Source: JBBRVW01 sp038246545
Lineage (GTDB): Bacteria > Actinomycetota > Actinomycetes > JACCUZ01
Direction of reading: 5' to 3'
Assembly: GCA_038246545.1 (NCBI GenBank)
Contig: JBBRVW010000016.1
Location: 1 to 64,000 of the forward strand
DNA: 64,000 bases
Each line of letters begins with the position of its first letter. The first letter of the stretch is position 1. The position numbers and the translations under genes were made by a program. Shown here in pieces: positions 50,988 through 59,205 of the stretch. Below the pieces are notes generated by a model. The model did not search any database, was not told where the DNA came from, and was given only the letters and a program-made list of their open reading frames with translations.

Positions 50988-53074
50988 CCGCCGGGAGCCG
51001 GTGGCGAGACGGTGACGCCTCCGGTGCCGGTCGGCGGGGGCGTCACCTGCCCCGGCGGCGTGCTGGGCGGACCAGGAGCCGGGGTCGTGGCCGTCTCGGA
51101 CGGTGTCGCCGTCTCGGACGGTGTCGCCGTCTCGGACGGCGTGGGCGACTCCGACGGGGTAGGGGTGGACGTCGGCTGCGGGTTGACCGGCTCGCCGACG
51201 TCGGCCCGCGGCGGGAACTGCTCGACGTCCTTGTTCTGCAGCGCCGCGGTCATGAAGGCCGTCCAGATGCGCGCCGGGTACTCGCCGCCGAAGAACGTCG
51301 ACAGGCCGCCGACGCCGTCGAGGTCGGCCTTGCCGGTGCCCTTGTAGAAGTCGACGGCCGCTGCGAGCTGCGGGGTGTAGCCGACGAACCAGGCCGACGT
51401 GGTGGTGTCGGGGCGCAGCGCCGCGGTGCCGGTCTTGGCGGCGGCCGGGCGGCCGAGGCTGCGCGCCTCGGTGCCGGTGCCGTTGCGCACCACCTGCTGG
51501 AGGGCGTAGTCGACGTCGGCGACGACGTCCTTAGTGAAGGCCCGCTCGGTGCTGTCGTCGGCACGGTAGCGCGTGCCGCCGTTCGCGCCCTTGACCTCCT
51601 GCACGACGTGCCAGGTGGCGCGCTCGCCGTCGGCCGCGAACGTCGCGTAGGCGTTGGCCATGTCGATGTTGTGCACCGACGCGGTGCCCAGCGTGCTCAC
51701 GGCGTTCGGCAGCAGGCCGGGGGTGTCCTGCGGGATGCCGGCGTCGACGGCGGCCTGCACCATCTTCTGCGGCCCCATCTCCAGGTTGAGGTCGACGAAG
51801 ACGGTGTTGATGGACTCCTCGATCCCGCGGACGAGGTCGATCGACGAGCCGTAGCTGCGGTCGAACTCGTTGTTGACCTCCTTGTCGGTGCCCGGCACGT
51901 CGAACGGCGAGTTGCCGGAGAACCGGCTCTTCAACGAGATGCCGTCGGCTAGCGCCGCCGCCAGGGTGAACGGCTTGAACGAAGAGCCGGGCTGCACCCG
52001 GGCCTGCGTCACCTCGTTGAGACCGCCCGCCGTCGAGCCGCCGTACATCGCGACGACGGCACCGGTGCCGGGCTCTACCGCGGAGAGGCCGATGTGCACG
52101 TTGCGCGCGTTCTCGCGCGGCCGCTCCTGGCGCACCGCGCGGACCGCGGCGCGCTGCGAGCGCTTGTCGAACGTCGACGTCACGCGCAGGCCGCCGAGGT
52201 CGATGTCCTGGTCGCTGAACCCGTTGGCCTTGAGCTCCCGTCGGACGGAGTCCATCAGGTAGTAGGCGGGGCCGCCCCGGGGCTTGCTGCCCTCGGCGAG
52301 CGGCGGCACCACCATGCCCGCGCGCTTGCCGGCGTCCAGCCAGCGCTTGGCGACCATGCCGTCGAGGACGTACTCGAACCGGGACTTGAGCCGGTCGGGA
52401 TACTTCTCCGGGTCATAGCCCGCGGGCGACCGGATGACCGATGCCAGCACCGCGCCCTGCTCGACCGTGAGGTCCTTGGCGTCGACACCGAAGAACGTCT
52501 GCGCCGCGGTCTGGATGCCGTAGGCGCCACGGCCGAAGTAGATCGTGTTGAGGTAGTCCTCGAGGATCTTGTTCTTGTCGTCGCGACGGGCGAGCTTCAC
52601 CGCGATGAAGAACTCCTTGAACTTGCGCGTGTAGGTGCGCTCCGAGGAGAGGTAGGCGTTCTTCGCGTACTGCTGGGTGATCGTCGAGCCGCCCTGGGTG
52701 GCGCCGCCGCGCAGGTTGCTCCAGAACGCCCGGGCGATGCCGGTCGGGGAGATGCCGCGGTTCTCGTAGAAGGTCCGGTCCTCGGCGGCGAGCACGGCCT
52801 TCTGGACGTGGTCGGGTACCTGGTCGAGGGGGATGATGATCCGGTTCTGGTCGCCGAAGCGGCCGATCTCGGTCTTGCCGTTGTCGTAGTAGACGATCGT
52901 CGTCTGCGCCGATATCAGCGACTTCGGCTGCGGGATGTCGGTGGCCGCGTACGCCACACCGAGCAGCGCGACGACGGCCAGGAACCCCACCCCGGCCAGG
53001 GCCAGCCACTGCTTGAACGACGGGAGGTAGCGGCGGGCGCCGTCGTACCGCGCGCGCGGGTAGTCGACTCTCAC
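50984..53074 (-). CDS. Class A penicillin-binding protein
   Basis: The product is 696 residues. One N-terminal anchor (FKQWLALAGVGFLAVVALLGVAYA), then a GT51 transglycosylase domain (AVLAAEDRTFYENRGISPTGIARAF and GGSTITQQYAKN), then a transpeptidase domain with SxxK in QPGSSFKPF, SxN in ESINTVF and KTG in AAKTGTAAL. The C-terminal tail is Pro/Thr/Ser-rich with SETATP repeats. It polymerises and crosslinks peptidoglycan. GTG start. The 122-bp spacer upstream shows nothing clear. Confidence 0.95.
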   Translation of the reverse strand: MRVDYPRARYDGARRYLPSFKQWLALAGVGFLAVVALLGVAYAATDIPQPKSLISAQTTIVYYDNGKTEIGRFGDQNRIIIPLDQVPDHVQKAVLAAEDRTFYENRGISPTGIARAFWSNLRGGATQGGSTITQQYAKNAYLSSERTYTRKFKEFFIAVKLARRDDKNKILEDYLNTIYFGRGAYGIQTAAQTFFGVDAKDLTVEQGAVLASVIRSPAGYDPEKYPDRLKSRFEYVLDGMVAKRWLDAGKRAGMVVPPLAEGSKPRGGPAYYLMDSVRRELKANGFSDQDIDLGGLRVTSTFDKRSQRAAVRAVRQERPRENARNVHIGLSAVEPGTGAVVAMYGGSTAGGLNEVTQARVQPGSSFKPFTLAAALADGISLKSRFSGNSPFDVPGTDKEVNNEFDRSYGSSIDLVRGIEESINTVFVDLNLEMGPQKMVQAAVDAGIPQDTPGLLPNAVSTLGTASVHNIDMANAYATFAADGERATWHVVQEVKGANGGTRYRADDSTERAFTKDVVADVDYALQQVVRNGTGTEARSLGRPAAAKTGTAALRPDTTTSAWFVGYTPQLAAAVDFYKGTGKADLDGVGGLSTFFGGEYPARIWTAFMTAALQNKDVEQFPPRADVGEPVNPQPTSTPTPSESPTPSETATPSETATPSETATTPAPGPPSTPPGQVTPPPTGTGGVTVSPPAPGG
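51093..51146 (-). repeat. 18-bp tandem repeats in the PBP tail
   Basis: Two perfect copies (51093-51110 and 51111-51128) and one diverged copy of GTCTCGGACGGTGTCGCC code for SETATP units in the extracellular tail. Copy number may vary by slippage; it lies outside the catalytic domains. Confidence 0.8.
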
Positions 53075-53196
53075 GGGCTGCTCACAGGGGGTGACGGGTC
53101 CTTCGGCGCGGAGGGCAGGCGGCGGGCGGGGTAGCGGGCGGTACGAGTCGTGCGGGCCGGGTGCGGCGGTTCGTCAGGGTAACGACGTCCCGGGGA

Positions 53197-53673
53197 CTAC
53201 CCCTCGCCCGCCGTCCCGGAACTCGCGCGCCGCACCTGACGCGCCGAGCGCCCGGAGCGGTCGGCCTGCCGGCCGGTCCGCCGGTCGACCCTGTCACCGA
53301 GGACGAAGGACCGCACCAGGTGGTTCCACCCGCATCCCAGGCAGACCTCCACGACGTACACCCGGCACTCGCCGTGCTCGTGGTCCATCGCCGCCAGCTC
53401 CGCCCGTGCCCTCACCCGGCCCTGGCACGGCCCGAGCTGCTCGCCGTAGACGTAGGCCACCTCGGCCAACCGCTCGCGCCAGCAGAGCGGGCAGTCGCGG
53501 CCGGTCGGCTCGCCGTGGAACCGCGCGGCGCGGCGCAGGTCGGGGTGGGCGTCGCAGACGTCGTCCGGCGTCGTCGGGCCGCCGCCGAGCAGCGACTCCA
53601 GGGTCGCGCGGCGGGCCAGCCCGTAGTCGACGACCGACCGCTGGGTACACCCGGCCGAGCCTACGACCGGCAC
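53197..53673 (-). CDS. DUF5318 family protein
   Basis: The product is 158 residues. VDYGLARRATLESLLGGG, DVCDAHPDLRRAARFHGEPTGRDCPLCW and VVEVCLGCGWNHLVRSF are characteristic of this actinomycete family. CPLCW and CLGCGW make a probable four-cysteine zinc ribbon. The gene is usually found between a PBP and padR-ino1, as here, but the function is unknown. The GTG start is the only in-frame start before the conserved part. Confidence 0.8.
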   Translation of the reverse strand: MPVVGSAGCTQRSVVDYGLARRATLESLLGGGPTTPDDVCDAHPDLRRAARFHGEPTGRDCPLCWRERLAEVAYVYGEQLGPCQGRVRARAELAAMDHEHGECRVYVVEVCLGCGWNHLVRSFVLGDRVDRRTGRQADRSGRSARQVRRASSGTAGEG

Positions 53674-53711
53674 CCGTGGGCGCGGATCACGTCGTACCGG
53701 ATTGACCCGGC

Positions 53712-53764
53712 TTGCACCTGAACCGGACGCCGCCTATCGTTCCGATGTATCAGCCCGATACATC
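53712..53764 (+). promoter_or_regulatory. padR-ino1 promoter with PadR operator
   Basis: TTGCAC (53712-53717) and TATCGT (53735-53740), 17 bp apart, form a candidate promoter. Just downstream, GATGTATCAGCCCGATACATC (53744-53764) is a perfect 8-bp inverted repeat with the ATGTAT-N7-ATACAT form of PadR operators. It overlaps the predicted start of transcription, so bound PadR would block it. Confidence 0.75.
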
Positions 53765-53839
53765 GCGCCGACCGGTCCGGTCGGCAGCGGGGCGCGCAGC
53801 AGTCCCGCTCGCGGCGGCGTCTCACGAGGAGGAACGGCC

Positions 53840-54475
53840 ATGGCCAAGCGGTCCGACGTCCTCGAGTTCGCGGTCCTCGGGCTCCTGCACGAGGCACCCA
53901 TGCACGGTTACGAGCTGCGCAAGCGGCTCAACGCCACGCTGGGTGCACTGCGGGCGTTCTCCTACGGTTCGCTGTACCCGTGTCTCAAGCAGCTGGCCGC
54001 GAGCGGGTTCGTCACGGAGCAGGTCGAGGACTCCGGGACGACAGGTAAGCGGTCCCGGATCGTCTACCAGCTCACGGCGGACGGCAAGGAGCACTTCGCG
54101 GCGCTGCTCGACGAGAGCGGCCCGTCGGCGTGGGACGACGAGGGCTTCGGCGTGCACTTCGCCTTCTTCGGGCGCACCGACGCAGCCACCCGGCTGCGGA
54201 TCCTCGAGGGGCGCCGGTCGCGCCTCGAGGAGCGGGTGGCCGGTTTCCGGAGCGCGGTCTCGCGCAGCCGGGAGCGGGTCGACAGCTACACCCTCGCGCT
54301 GCACCAGCACGGGCTCGAGTCCGTCGAGCGCGAGGTCCGCTGGCTCTCCGAGCTCATCGACGACGAGCGGCGCAGCCGCCCGTCCCAGGAGCCCGCTGCC
54401 GGCACCACCGACGTACGACCTCCCGCGTCCGGAACGGCGACCCCGCCGCTCCGGGCACGACGTGAAGATCACTGA
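53840..54475 (+). CDS. PadR-family transcriptional regulator
   Basis: The product is 211 residues. The winged helix is SDVLEFAVLGLLHEAPMHGYELRKRLNATLGALRAFSYGSLYPCLKQLAASGFVTEQ, standard PadR. The C-terminal half contains an ILEGRRSRLEERVAGFRSAVSRSRERVDSYTLALHQHGLESVEREVRWLSELI coiled coil for dimerisation. ATG at 53840 follows GAGGAGG. It is 12 bp before ino1 and most likely controls both genes through the operator upstream. Confidence 0.92.
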   Translation: MAKRSDVLEFAVLGLLHEAPMHGYELRKRLNATLGALRAFSYGSLYPCLKQLAASGFVTEQVEDSGTTGKRSRIVYQLTADGKEHFAALLDESGPSAWDDEGFGVHFAFFGRTDAATRLRILEGRRSRLEERVAGFRSAVSRSRERVDSYTLALHQHGLESVEREVRWLSELIDDERRSRPSQEPAAGTTDVRPPASGTATPPLRARREDH

Positions 54476-54487
54476 GAAGGAGCACCC

Positions 54488-55567
54488 ATGAGTTCGGTAC
54501 GAGTGGCCATCGTCGGCGTCGGCAACTGCGCCGCGTCACTGGTCCAGGGCGTCGAGTACTACCAGGACGCCGACCCGCAGAGCCGCGTCCCCGGGCTGAT
54601 GCACGTCCAGTTCGGCGAGTACCACGTGCGTGACGTCGAGTTCGTCGCGGCGTTCGACGTCGACGCCAAGAAGGTGGGCACGGACCTGTCCGAGGCCATC
54701 GGCGCCAGCGAGAACAACACCATCAAGATCGCCGACGTGCCGCCGCTCGGCGTGCCGGTCCAGCGCGGTCACACCCTCGACGGTCTCGGCAAGTACTACC
54801 GCGAGACCATCGTCGAGTCCGACGACGAGCCCGTCGACGTCGTCGCCGCCCTGCGCGAGGCGAAGGTCGACGTCCTGGTCTGCTACCTGCCCGTCGGGTC
54901 CGAGGCCGCCGCGAAGTTCTACGCGCAGTGCGCCATCGACGCCAAGGTCGGCTTCGTCAACGCGCTCCCGGTGTTCATCGCCGGCACCCCGGCGTGGGCG
55001 AAGAAGTTCGAGGACGCCGGTGTCCCGATCGTCGGCGACGACATCAAGTCGCAGGTCGGCGCCACCATCACGCACCGCGTGCTGGCGAAGCTGTTCGAGG
55101 ACCGCGGTGTGATCCTCGACCGCACCTACCAGCTGAACGTCGGCGGCAACATGGACTTCAAGAACATGCTCGAGCGCGACCGCCTCGAGTCGAAGAAGAT
55201 CTCGAAGACCCAGGCCGTCACCAGCAACATGGAGAACAAGCTCTCCGCGCGCAACGTGCACATCGGCCCGTCGGACTACGTGCAGTGGCTGGACGACCGC
55301 AAGTGGGCCTACGTCCGCCTCGAGGGTCGCAACTTCGGCGACGTGCCGCTGAACCTCGAGTACAAGCTCGAGGTCTGGGACTCCCCGAACTCCGCCGGTG
55401 TCATCATCGACGCGATCCGTTGCGCGAAGATCGCCATGGACCGCGGCATCGGTGGCCCGATCCTGTCGGCGTCCTCGTACTTCATGAAGTCGCCGCCCGT
55501 GCAGCACGACGACGACATGGCGCGCGACCTGGTCGAGCAGTTCATCGCGGGAACCATCGAGCGCTGA
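54488..55567 (+). CDS. ino1: Inositol-3-phosphate synthase
   Basis: The product is 359 residues, the length of actinobacterial enzymes. VRVAIVGVGNCAASLVQGVEYY binds NAD; VPIVGDDIKSQVGATITHRVLAKLFEDRG, LNVGGNMDFKNMLERDRLESKKISKT and HIGPSDYVQWLDDRKWAYVRLEGRNFGDVP form the active site. It makes myo-inositol-3-phosphate from glucose-6-phosphate, needed for phosphatidylinositol and mycothiol. AGAAGGAG upstream of the ATG. Coupled to padR; a strong hairpin follows. Confidence 0.96.
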   Translation: MSSVRVAIVGVGNCAASLVQGVEYYQDADPQSRVPGLMHVQFGEYHVRDVEFVAAFDVDAKKVGTDLSEAIGASENNTIKIADVPPLGVPVQRGHTLDGLGKYYRETIVESDDEPVDVVAALREAKVDVLVCYLPVGSEAAAKFYAQCAIDAKVGFVNALPVFIAGTPAWAKKFEDAGVPIVGDDIKSQVGATITHRVLAKLFEDRGVILDRTYQLNVGGNMDFKNMLERDRLESKKISKTQAVTSNMENKLSARNVHIGPSDYVQWLDDRKWAYVRLEGRNFGDVPLNLEYKLEVWDSPNSAGVIIDAIRCAKIAMDRGIGGPILSASSYFMKSPPVQHDDDMARDLVEQFIAGTIER

Positions 55568-55573
55568 GCACCT

Positions 55574-55626
55574 GTGATCCACACCGGATCCCTGCGGTTC
55601 TTGCGCAAGGATCCGGTGTGGATCAC
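55574..55626. terminator. Strong hairpin after ino1
   Basis: GTGATCCACACCGGATCC (55574-55591) and its exact complement GGATCCGGTGTGGATCAC (55609-55626) form an 18-bp stem with a 17-base loop, 7 bp after the ino1 stop. This is a clear terminator without a T-run, separating ino1 from the MFS gene. It is not the bipartite repeat, though GTGGATCAC resembles one of its edges. Confidence 0.85.
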
Positions 55627-55666
55627 CGCGCGTCGTCGCCTCGCAGCTCAGCCGTAGCCTGGGGCC

Positions 55667-56980
55667 ATGTCCTTCGCCGGTGACCTGCGCGCGGTCGTCC
55701 GGCACCGCGACTTCCGGCGGCTGTTCGCCACCCGCCTGACCTCGCAGGCCGCGGACGGTGCGTTCCAGGCGGCGCTGGCCAGCCTGTTCTTCTTCTCCCC
55801 GGAACGGCAGACCTCCGCGGGCAGCGTGGCCGCGGCGTTCGCGACCCTGCTGCTGCCCTACTCCGTGGTCGGGCCGTTCGCCGGGGTGCTGCTCGACCGC
55901 TGGCGGCGCCGGCAGGTCCTGGTCTACGCCAACCTGGTCCGCGCCGGGATGGTGCTGGGCGTCGCCGCCCTGAGCGCCGCCGACGTCACCGGCTTCCCGT
56001 TGTACGCCGCGGTGCTGGCCTGCCTGTCGGTGAACCGGTTCTTCCTGGCCGGCCTCTCCGCCGCCCTGCCGCACGTCGTGACGCGGCACGAGCTGGTGAT
56101 GGCCAACTCGGTGTCGACCACGACCGGTACGGTGGTCGCGATCACCGGCGGTGGTGCCGGCTTCGCGCTCAAGCGCCTGTTCGGTGACGGGACCGCGGCC
56201 GATGCCGAGGTGATCGTGGTGGCGGCGCTGGCGTACGCCGTCGCGGGCGCGCTCGCCGCCCGGATGGACCGCGACCTGCTCGGCCCGGACCTCGAGGGTG
56301 AGCCGGACCGGACCCGCGAGGCGGTGCGCCGGGTGGCGCTCGGCCTGGCCGACGGCGCACGGCACGTGTGGTCGCACCGGCCGGCCGGCCAGGCACTGGC
56401 AGCGATCGGCGCGCACCGGTTCTTCTACGGCGTCTCGACCATCTCGGCGATCCTGCTCTTCCGGAACTACTTCCACGACCCCGACGACGTCGACGCCGGG
56501 CTCGCCGGGCTGGCGGGGGTGTTCGCAGCATCGGGGGCCGGCTTCTTCCTCGCGGCGGTGGTCACGCCCGAGGTCACCCAGCGGATCCGCAAGCAGTCGT
56601 GGATCACCGTCTGCTTCGCGATGGCCGCGGCCGCCGAGGCGGTCTTCGTCGTGACGATCGTCGAGTGGCTGCTGTACGTGGGTGCGTTCGTGCTGGGTAT
56701 CGCCGCCCAGGGCTCCAAGATCTGCGTCGACACCATCGTGCAGACCTCGGTCGACGACGCGTACCGCGGCCGGGTCTTCTCCTTCTACGACGTCATCTTC
56801 AACATCGCCTTCGTGTCGGCCGCCGCGTTCGGGGCCGCCGTCCTGCCCGCCGACGGCAACTCCCGCGGTGTCTATGCCGTCATCGCCGGCGGCTACGTGG
56901 TCACCGCCGTGGTCTACGCCCGCGCCACCCGCCGGCTCACTGCGCGCACGCCCGCGGCCGTGCGCGAGCCGACCACCTAG
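55667..56980 (+). CDS. MFS transporter
   Basis: The product is 437 residues, twelve helices. It begins AGDLRAVVRHRDFRRLFATRLTSQAADGAFQAALASLFFF, and GVLLDRWRRRQVLVYANLVRAG is the loop 2-3 motif; the central VVTRHELVMANSVSTTTGTVVAITGGGAGF is frequent in this group, which neighbours ino1 and the CCA gene in actinomycetes. Substrate unknown. It ends in repeat copy 4. Confidence 0.88.
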   Translation: MSFAGDLRAVVRHRDFRRLFATRLTSQAADGAFQAALASLFFFSPERQTSAGSVAAAFATLLLPYSVVGPFAGVLLDRWRRRQVLVYANLVRAGMVLGVAALSAADVTGFPLYAAVLACLSVNRFFLAGLSAALPHVVTRHELVMANSVSTTTGTVVAITGGGAGFALKRLFGDGTAADAEVIVVAALAYAVAGALAARMDRDLLGPDLEGEPDRTREAVRRVALGLADGARHVWSHRPAGQALAAIGAHRFFYGVSTISAILLFRNYFHDPDDVDAGLAGLAGVFAASGAGFFLAAVVTPEVTQRIRKQSWITVCFAMAAAAEAVFVVTIVEWLLYVGAFVLGIAAQGSKICVDTIVQTSVDDAYRGRVFSFYDVIFNIAFVSAAAFGAAVLPADGNSRGVYAVIAGGYVVTAVVYARATRRLTARTPAAVREPTT

Positions 56981-57005
56981 CCCGTCCGACCGGACACGGC
57001 CTGCT

Positions 57006-57063
57006 GTCGCCCTGCACGGCGTGCAACCCGTGCAAGGCGACCGGCGATCACGTTTACGTGATC
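57006..57063. repeat. Bipartite palindromic element, copy 4
   Basis: Module B at 57006-57041 (outer arms GTCGCC and GGCGAC; inner bases partly diverged) is followed by module A, GATCACGTTTACGTGATC, at 57046-57063 and by GCCGGACGG as in copy 3. It is located between the converging MFS and CCA transferase genes. Confidence 0.88.
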
Positions 57064-57091
57064 GCCGGACGGCGCTGCGGAGCGGGCAGGG

Positions 57092-58588
57092 TCAGGTCGG
57101 GCGGGCGTCGGGCTGGGTGGCCCACCAGGCCCGCAGCTCGGCCTCGGCGGCGTCGCGGGACAGCGGCCCCTGCTCCATCCGCACCTCCTTGAGGTGCTTC
57201 CACGCCCGCCCCACCACCGGGCCCGGCGGCACGCCGAGCAGCTCCATGATCGCGTTGCCGTCGAGGTCCGGCCGGATCGAGTCCAGCTCCTCCTGCTCGC
57301 GCAGGCGGGCGATCCGCTCCTCGAGGTCGTCGTACGACCGGGACAGCGCCGTGGCCTTGCGCTTGTTGCGGGTGGTGCAGTCCGACCGGGTCAGCGCGTG
57401 CAGGCGCGGCAGCAGCGGCCCGGCGTCGGCGACGTAGCGGCGTACAGCGGCGTCGGTCCACGCGCCGGTGCCGTAGCCGTGGAACCGCAGGTGCAGCTCG
57501 ACCAGCTGCGAGACGTCCTCGACGACGTCCTTGGGGTAGCGCAACGCCTTCAGCCGGTGACGGGTCAGCTTGGCGCCGACGACCTCGTGGTGGTGGAAGG
57601 AGACGCCGCCACCCGGCTCGAACCTGCGCGTCTTCGGCTTGCCGATGTCGTGCAGGAGCGCGGCCAGCCGCAGGACGAGGTCCGGCTCTCCGGCACCCAC
57701 GGTGCCCTCGTGGAGGATCGCCTGCTCGAGCACGGTGAGGGTGTGCTCGTAGACGTCCTTGTGCCGGTGGTGCTCGTCGATCTCCAGCGCGAGCCGCGGC
57801 AGCTCGGGCAGCACGTGCTCGGCCAGCCCGGTCGCGACCAGCAGCCCGAGGCCGGCACGCGGGTCGGGCGCCAGCACCAGCTTCGAGAGCTCGTCGCGCA
57901 CCCGCTCGGCCGACACGATCTCGATCCGGGCGGCCATCTGCGTCATCGCGGACAGGGCCGCCGGGTCGACCGTGAAGCCGAGCTGCGCCGCGAACCGCGC
58001 CGCCCGCATCATCCGCAGCGGGTCGTCGGCGAAGGACACCTCCGGCGCGCCGGGCGTGCGCAGCACCTTGGCCGCGAGGTCGTCGAGGCCCCCGTACGGG
58101 TCGACGAACACCGAGGTGCGCAGGTCGACCGCCATCGCGTTGACCGCGAAGTCGCGCCGCAGCAGGTCGCCCTCGAGCGAGTCGCCGTAGGACACCTCGG
58201 GCTTGCGCGAGTCGTGGCGGTAGACGTCGGCGCGGTACGTCGTCACCTCGACGAGGTGCTCGCCGCTGCGGGCGCCGACGGTACCGAAAGCGATGCCGAC
58301 GTCCCACCACGCGTCGCCCCACCGCTTGAGCAGCTCGCGCACGACCTCGGGCCGGGCGTCGGTGGTGAGGTCGATGTCCGGTGCCCGCCGGCCGAGCAGC
58401 AGGTCGCGCACCGGACCACCCACCAGCGCGATCTGGTGGCCGCCGGCGACGAACGCGTCGACGAGGTCGGACAGCACCGTCGTGAGGTCGACCAGGCCTT
58501 CGGCCAGCCGGCGGCGGGCAGCCGCCAGCGAGGGCTCGCGGGACGCGGGGGTGGCGGGGGTCGCGGGGACGTCGGGCACGGGGGCCAA
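57092..58588 (-). CDS. CCA tRNA nucleotidyltransferase
   Basis: The product is 498 residues. The nucleotidyltransferase head is IALVGGPVRDLLLGRRAPDIDLTTDARPEVVRELL with its DxD metal site, followed by RRDFAVNAMAVDL and the tRNA-binding part DDPLRMMRAARFAAQLGFTVDP. An HD domain (LRLAALLHDIGKPKTRRF) is inserted C-terminally as in actinomycetes. It adds or repairs the 3' CCA of tRNA. The start is TTG at 58588 or GTG at 58579; neither has a clear ribosome binding site. Divergent from the NUDIX gene. Confidence 0.92.
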   Translation of the reverse strand: MAPVPDVPATPATPASREPSLAAARRRLAEGLVDLTTVLSDLVDAFVAGGHQIALVGGPVRDLLLGRRAPDIDLTTDARPEVVRELLKRWGDAWWDVGIAFGTVGARSGEHLVEVTTYRADVYRHDSRKPEVSYGDSLEGDLLRRDFAVNAMAVDLRTSVFVDPYGGLDDLAAKVLRTPGAPEVSFADDPLRMMRAARFAAQLGFTVDPAALSAMTQMAARIEIVSAERVRDELSKLVLAPDPRAGLGLLVATGLAEHVLPELPRLALEIDEHHRHKDVYEHTLTVLEQAILHEGTVGAGEPDLVLRLAALLHDIGKPKTRRFEPGGGVSFHHHEVVGAKLTRHRLKALRYPKDVVEDVSQLVELHLRFHGYGTGAWTDAAVRRYVADAGPLLPRLHALTRSDCTTRNKRKATALSRSYDDLEERIARLREQEELDSIRPDLDGNAIMELLGVPPGPVVGRAWKHLKEVRMEQGPLSRDAAEAELRAWWATQPDARPT

Positions 58589-58664
58589 GGGTACGGCGCG
58601 CCCGGCCCCCGGACGCCGCCGCAGCCGCGCCGGGACCGCAGTCGCCGCTGGCTACGATCGATGG

Positions 58665-59180
58665 ATGACCACCGCCCCCACGCCGCGCCGGCGCCCGCCC
58701 GGCCGCCGCCGGGGCGCCGAGGCGGCGTCGCGGCGTGCGCGGGGGCTCCGCAAGGTCGAGGAGACCTCCGCCGGCGGCCTCGTGGTCGACCGGACCGAGG
58801 ACCCGCCGCGGGTCGCGCTGATCGGCCGGCTGGACCGCCGCGGCCGACTGCTCTGGTCGCTGCCGAAGGGCCACGTCGAGGAGGGCGAGACCCACGAGGA
58901 CGCCGCCGTGCGCGAGGTGGAGGAGGAGACCGGTATCCGGGGCCGGGTGGTCGCCGCCCTGGGCACCATCGACTACTGGTTCGTCGCCGAGGACCGCCGG
59001 ATCCACAAGACCGTCCACCACTACCTCCTCGAGGCCTCGGGCGGCGAGCTGTCCGACGACGACATCGAGGTCGACGAGGTCGCCTGGGTACCGCTCCCCG
59101 AGCTGCACAGCAGGCTGGCCTACGCCGGGGAGCGACGCCTCGCGGAGACCGCGGCCGACCTGCTCGCGGACTCCGCGTGA
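58665..59180 (+). CDS. NUDIX hydrolase
   Basis: The product is 171 residues. The Nudix box GHVEEGETHEDAAVREVEEETGI is complete. It follows SAGGLVVDRTEDPPRVALIGRLDRRGRLLWSLPKGHVE. The Arg-rich N-terminus (about 25 residues) is unusual and may bind nucleic acid. Its position between the CCA transferase and DUF6049 genes is conserved in actinomycetes. The substrate, a nucleoside diphosphate derivative, is unknown. ATG at 58665. Confidence 0.9.
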   Translation: MTTAPTPRRRPPGRRRGAEAASRRARGLRKVEETSAGGLVVDRTEDPPRVALIGRLDRRGRLLWSLPKGHVEEGETHEDAAVREVEEETGIRGRVVAALGTIDYWFVAEDRRIHKTVHHYLLEASGGELSDDDIEVDEVAWVPLPELHSRLAYAGERRLAETAADLLADSA

Positions 59181-59205
59181 GCGACCCGCGCCGAAGAAGC
59201 CCCCG

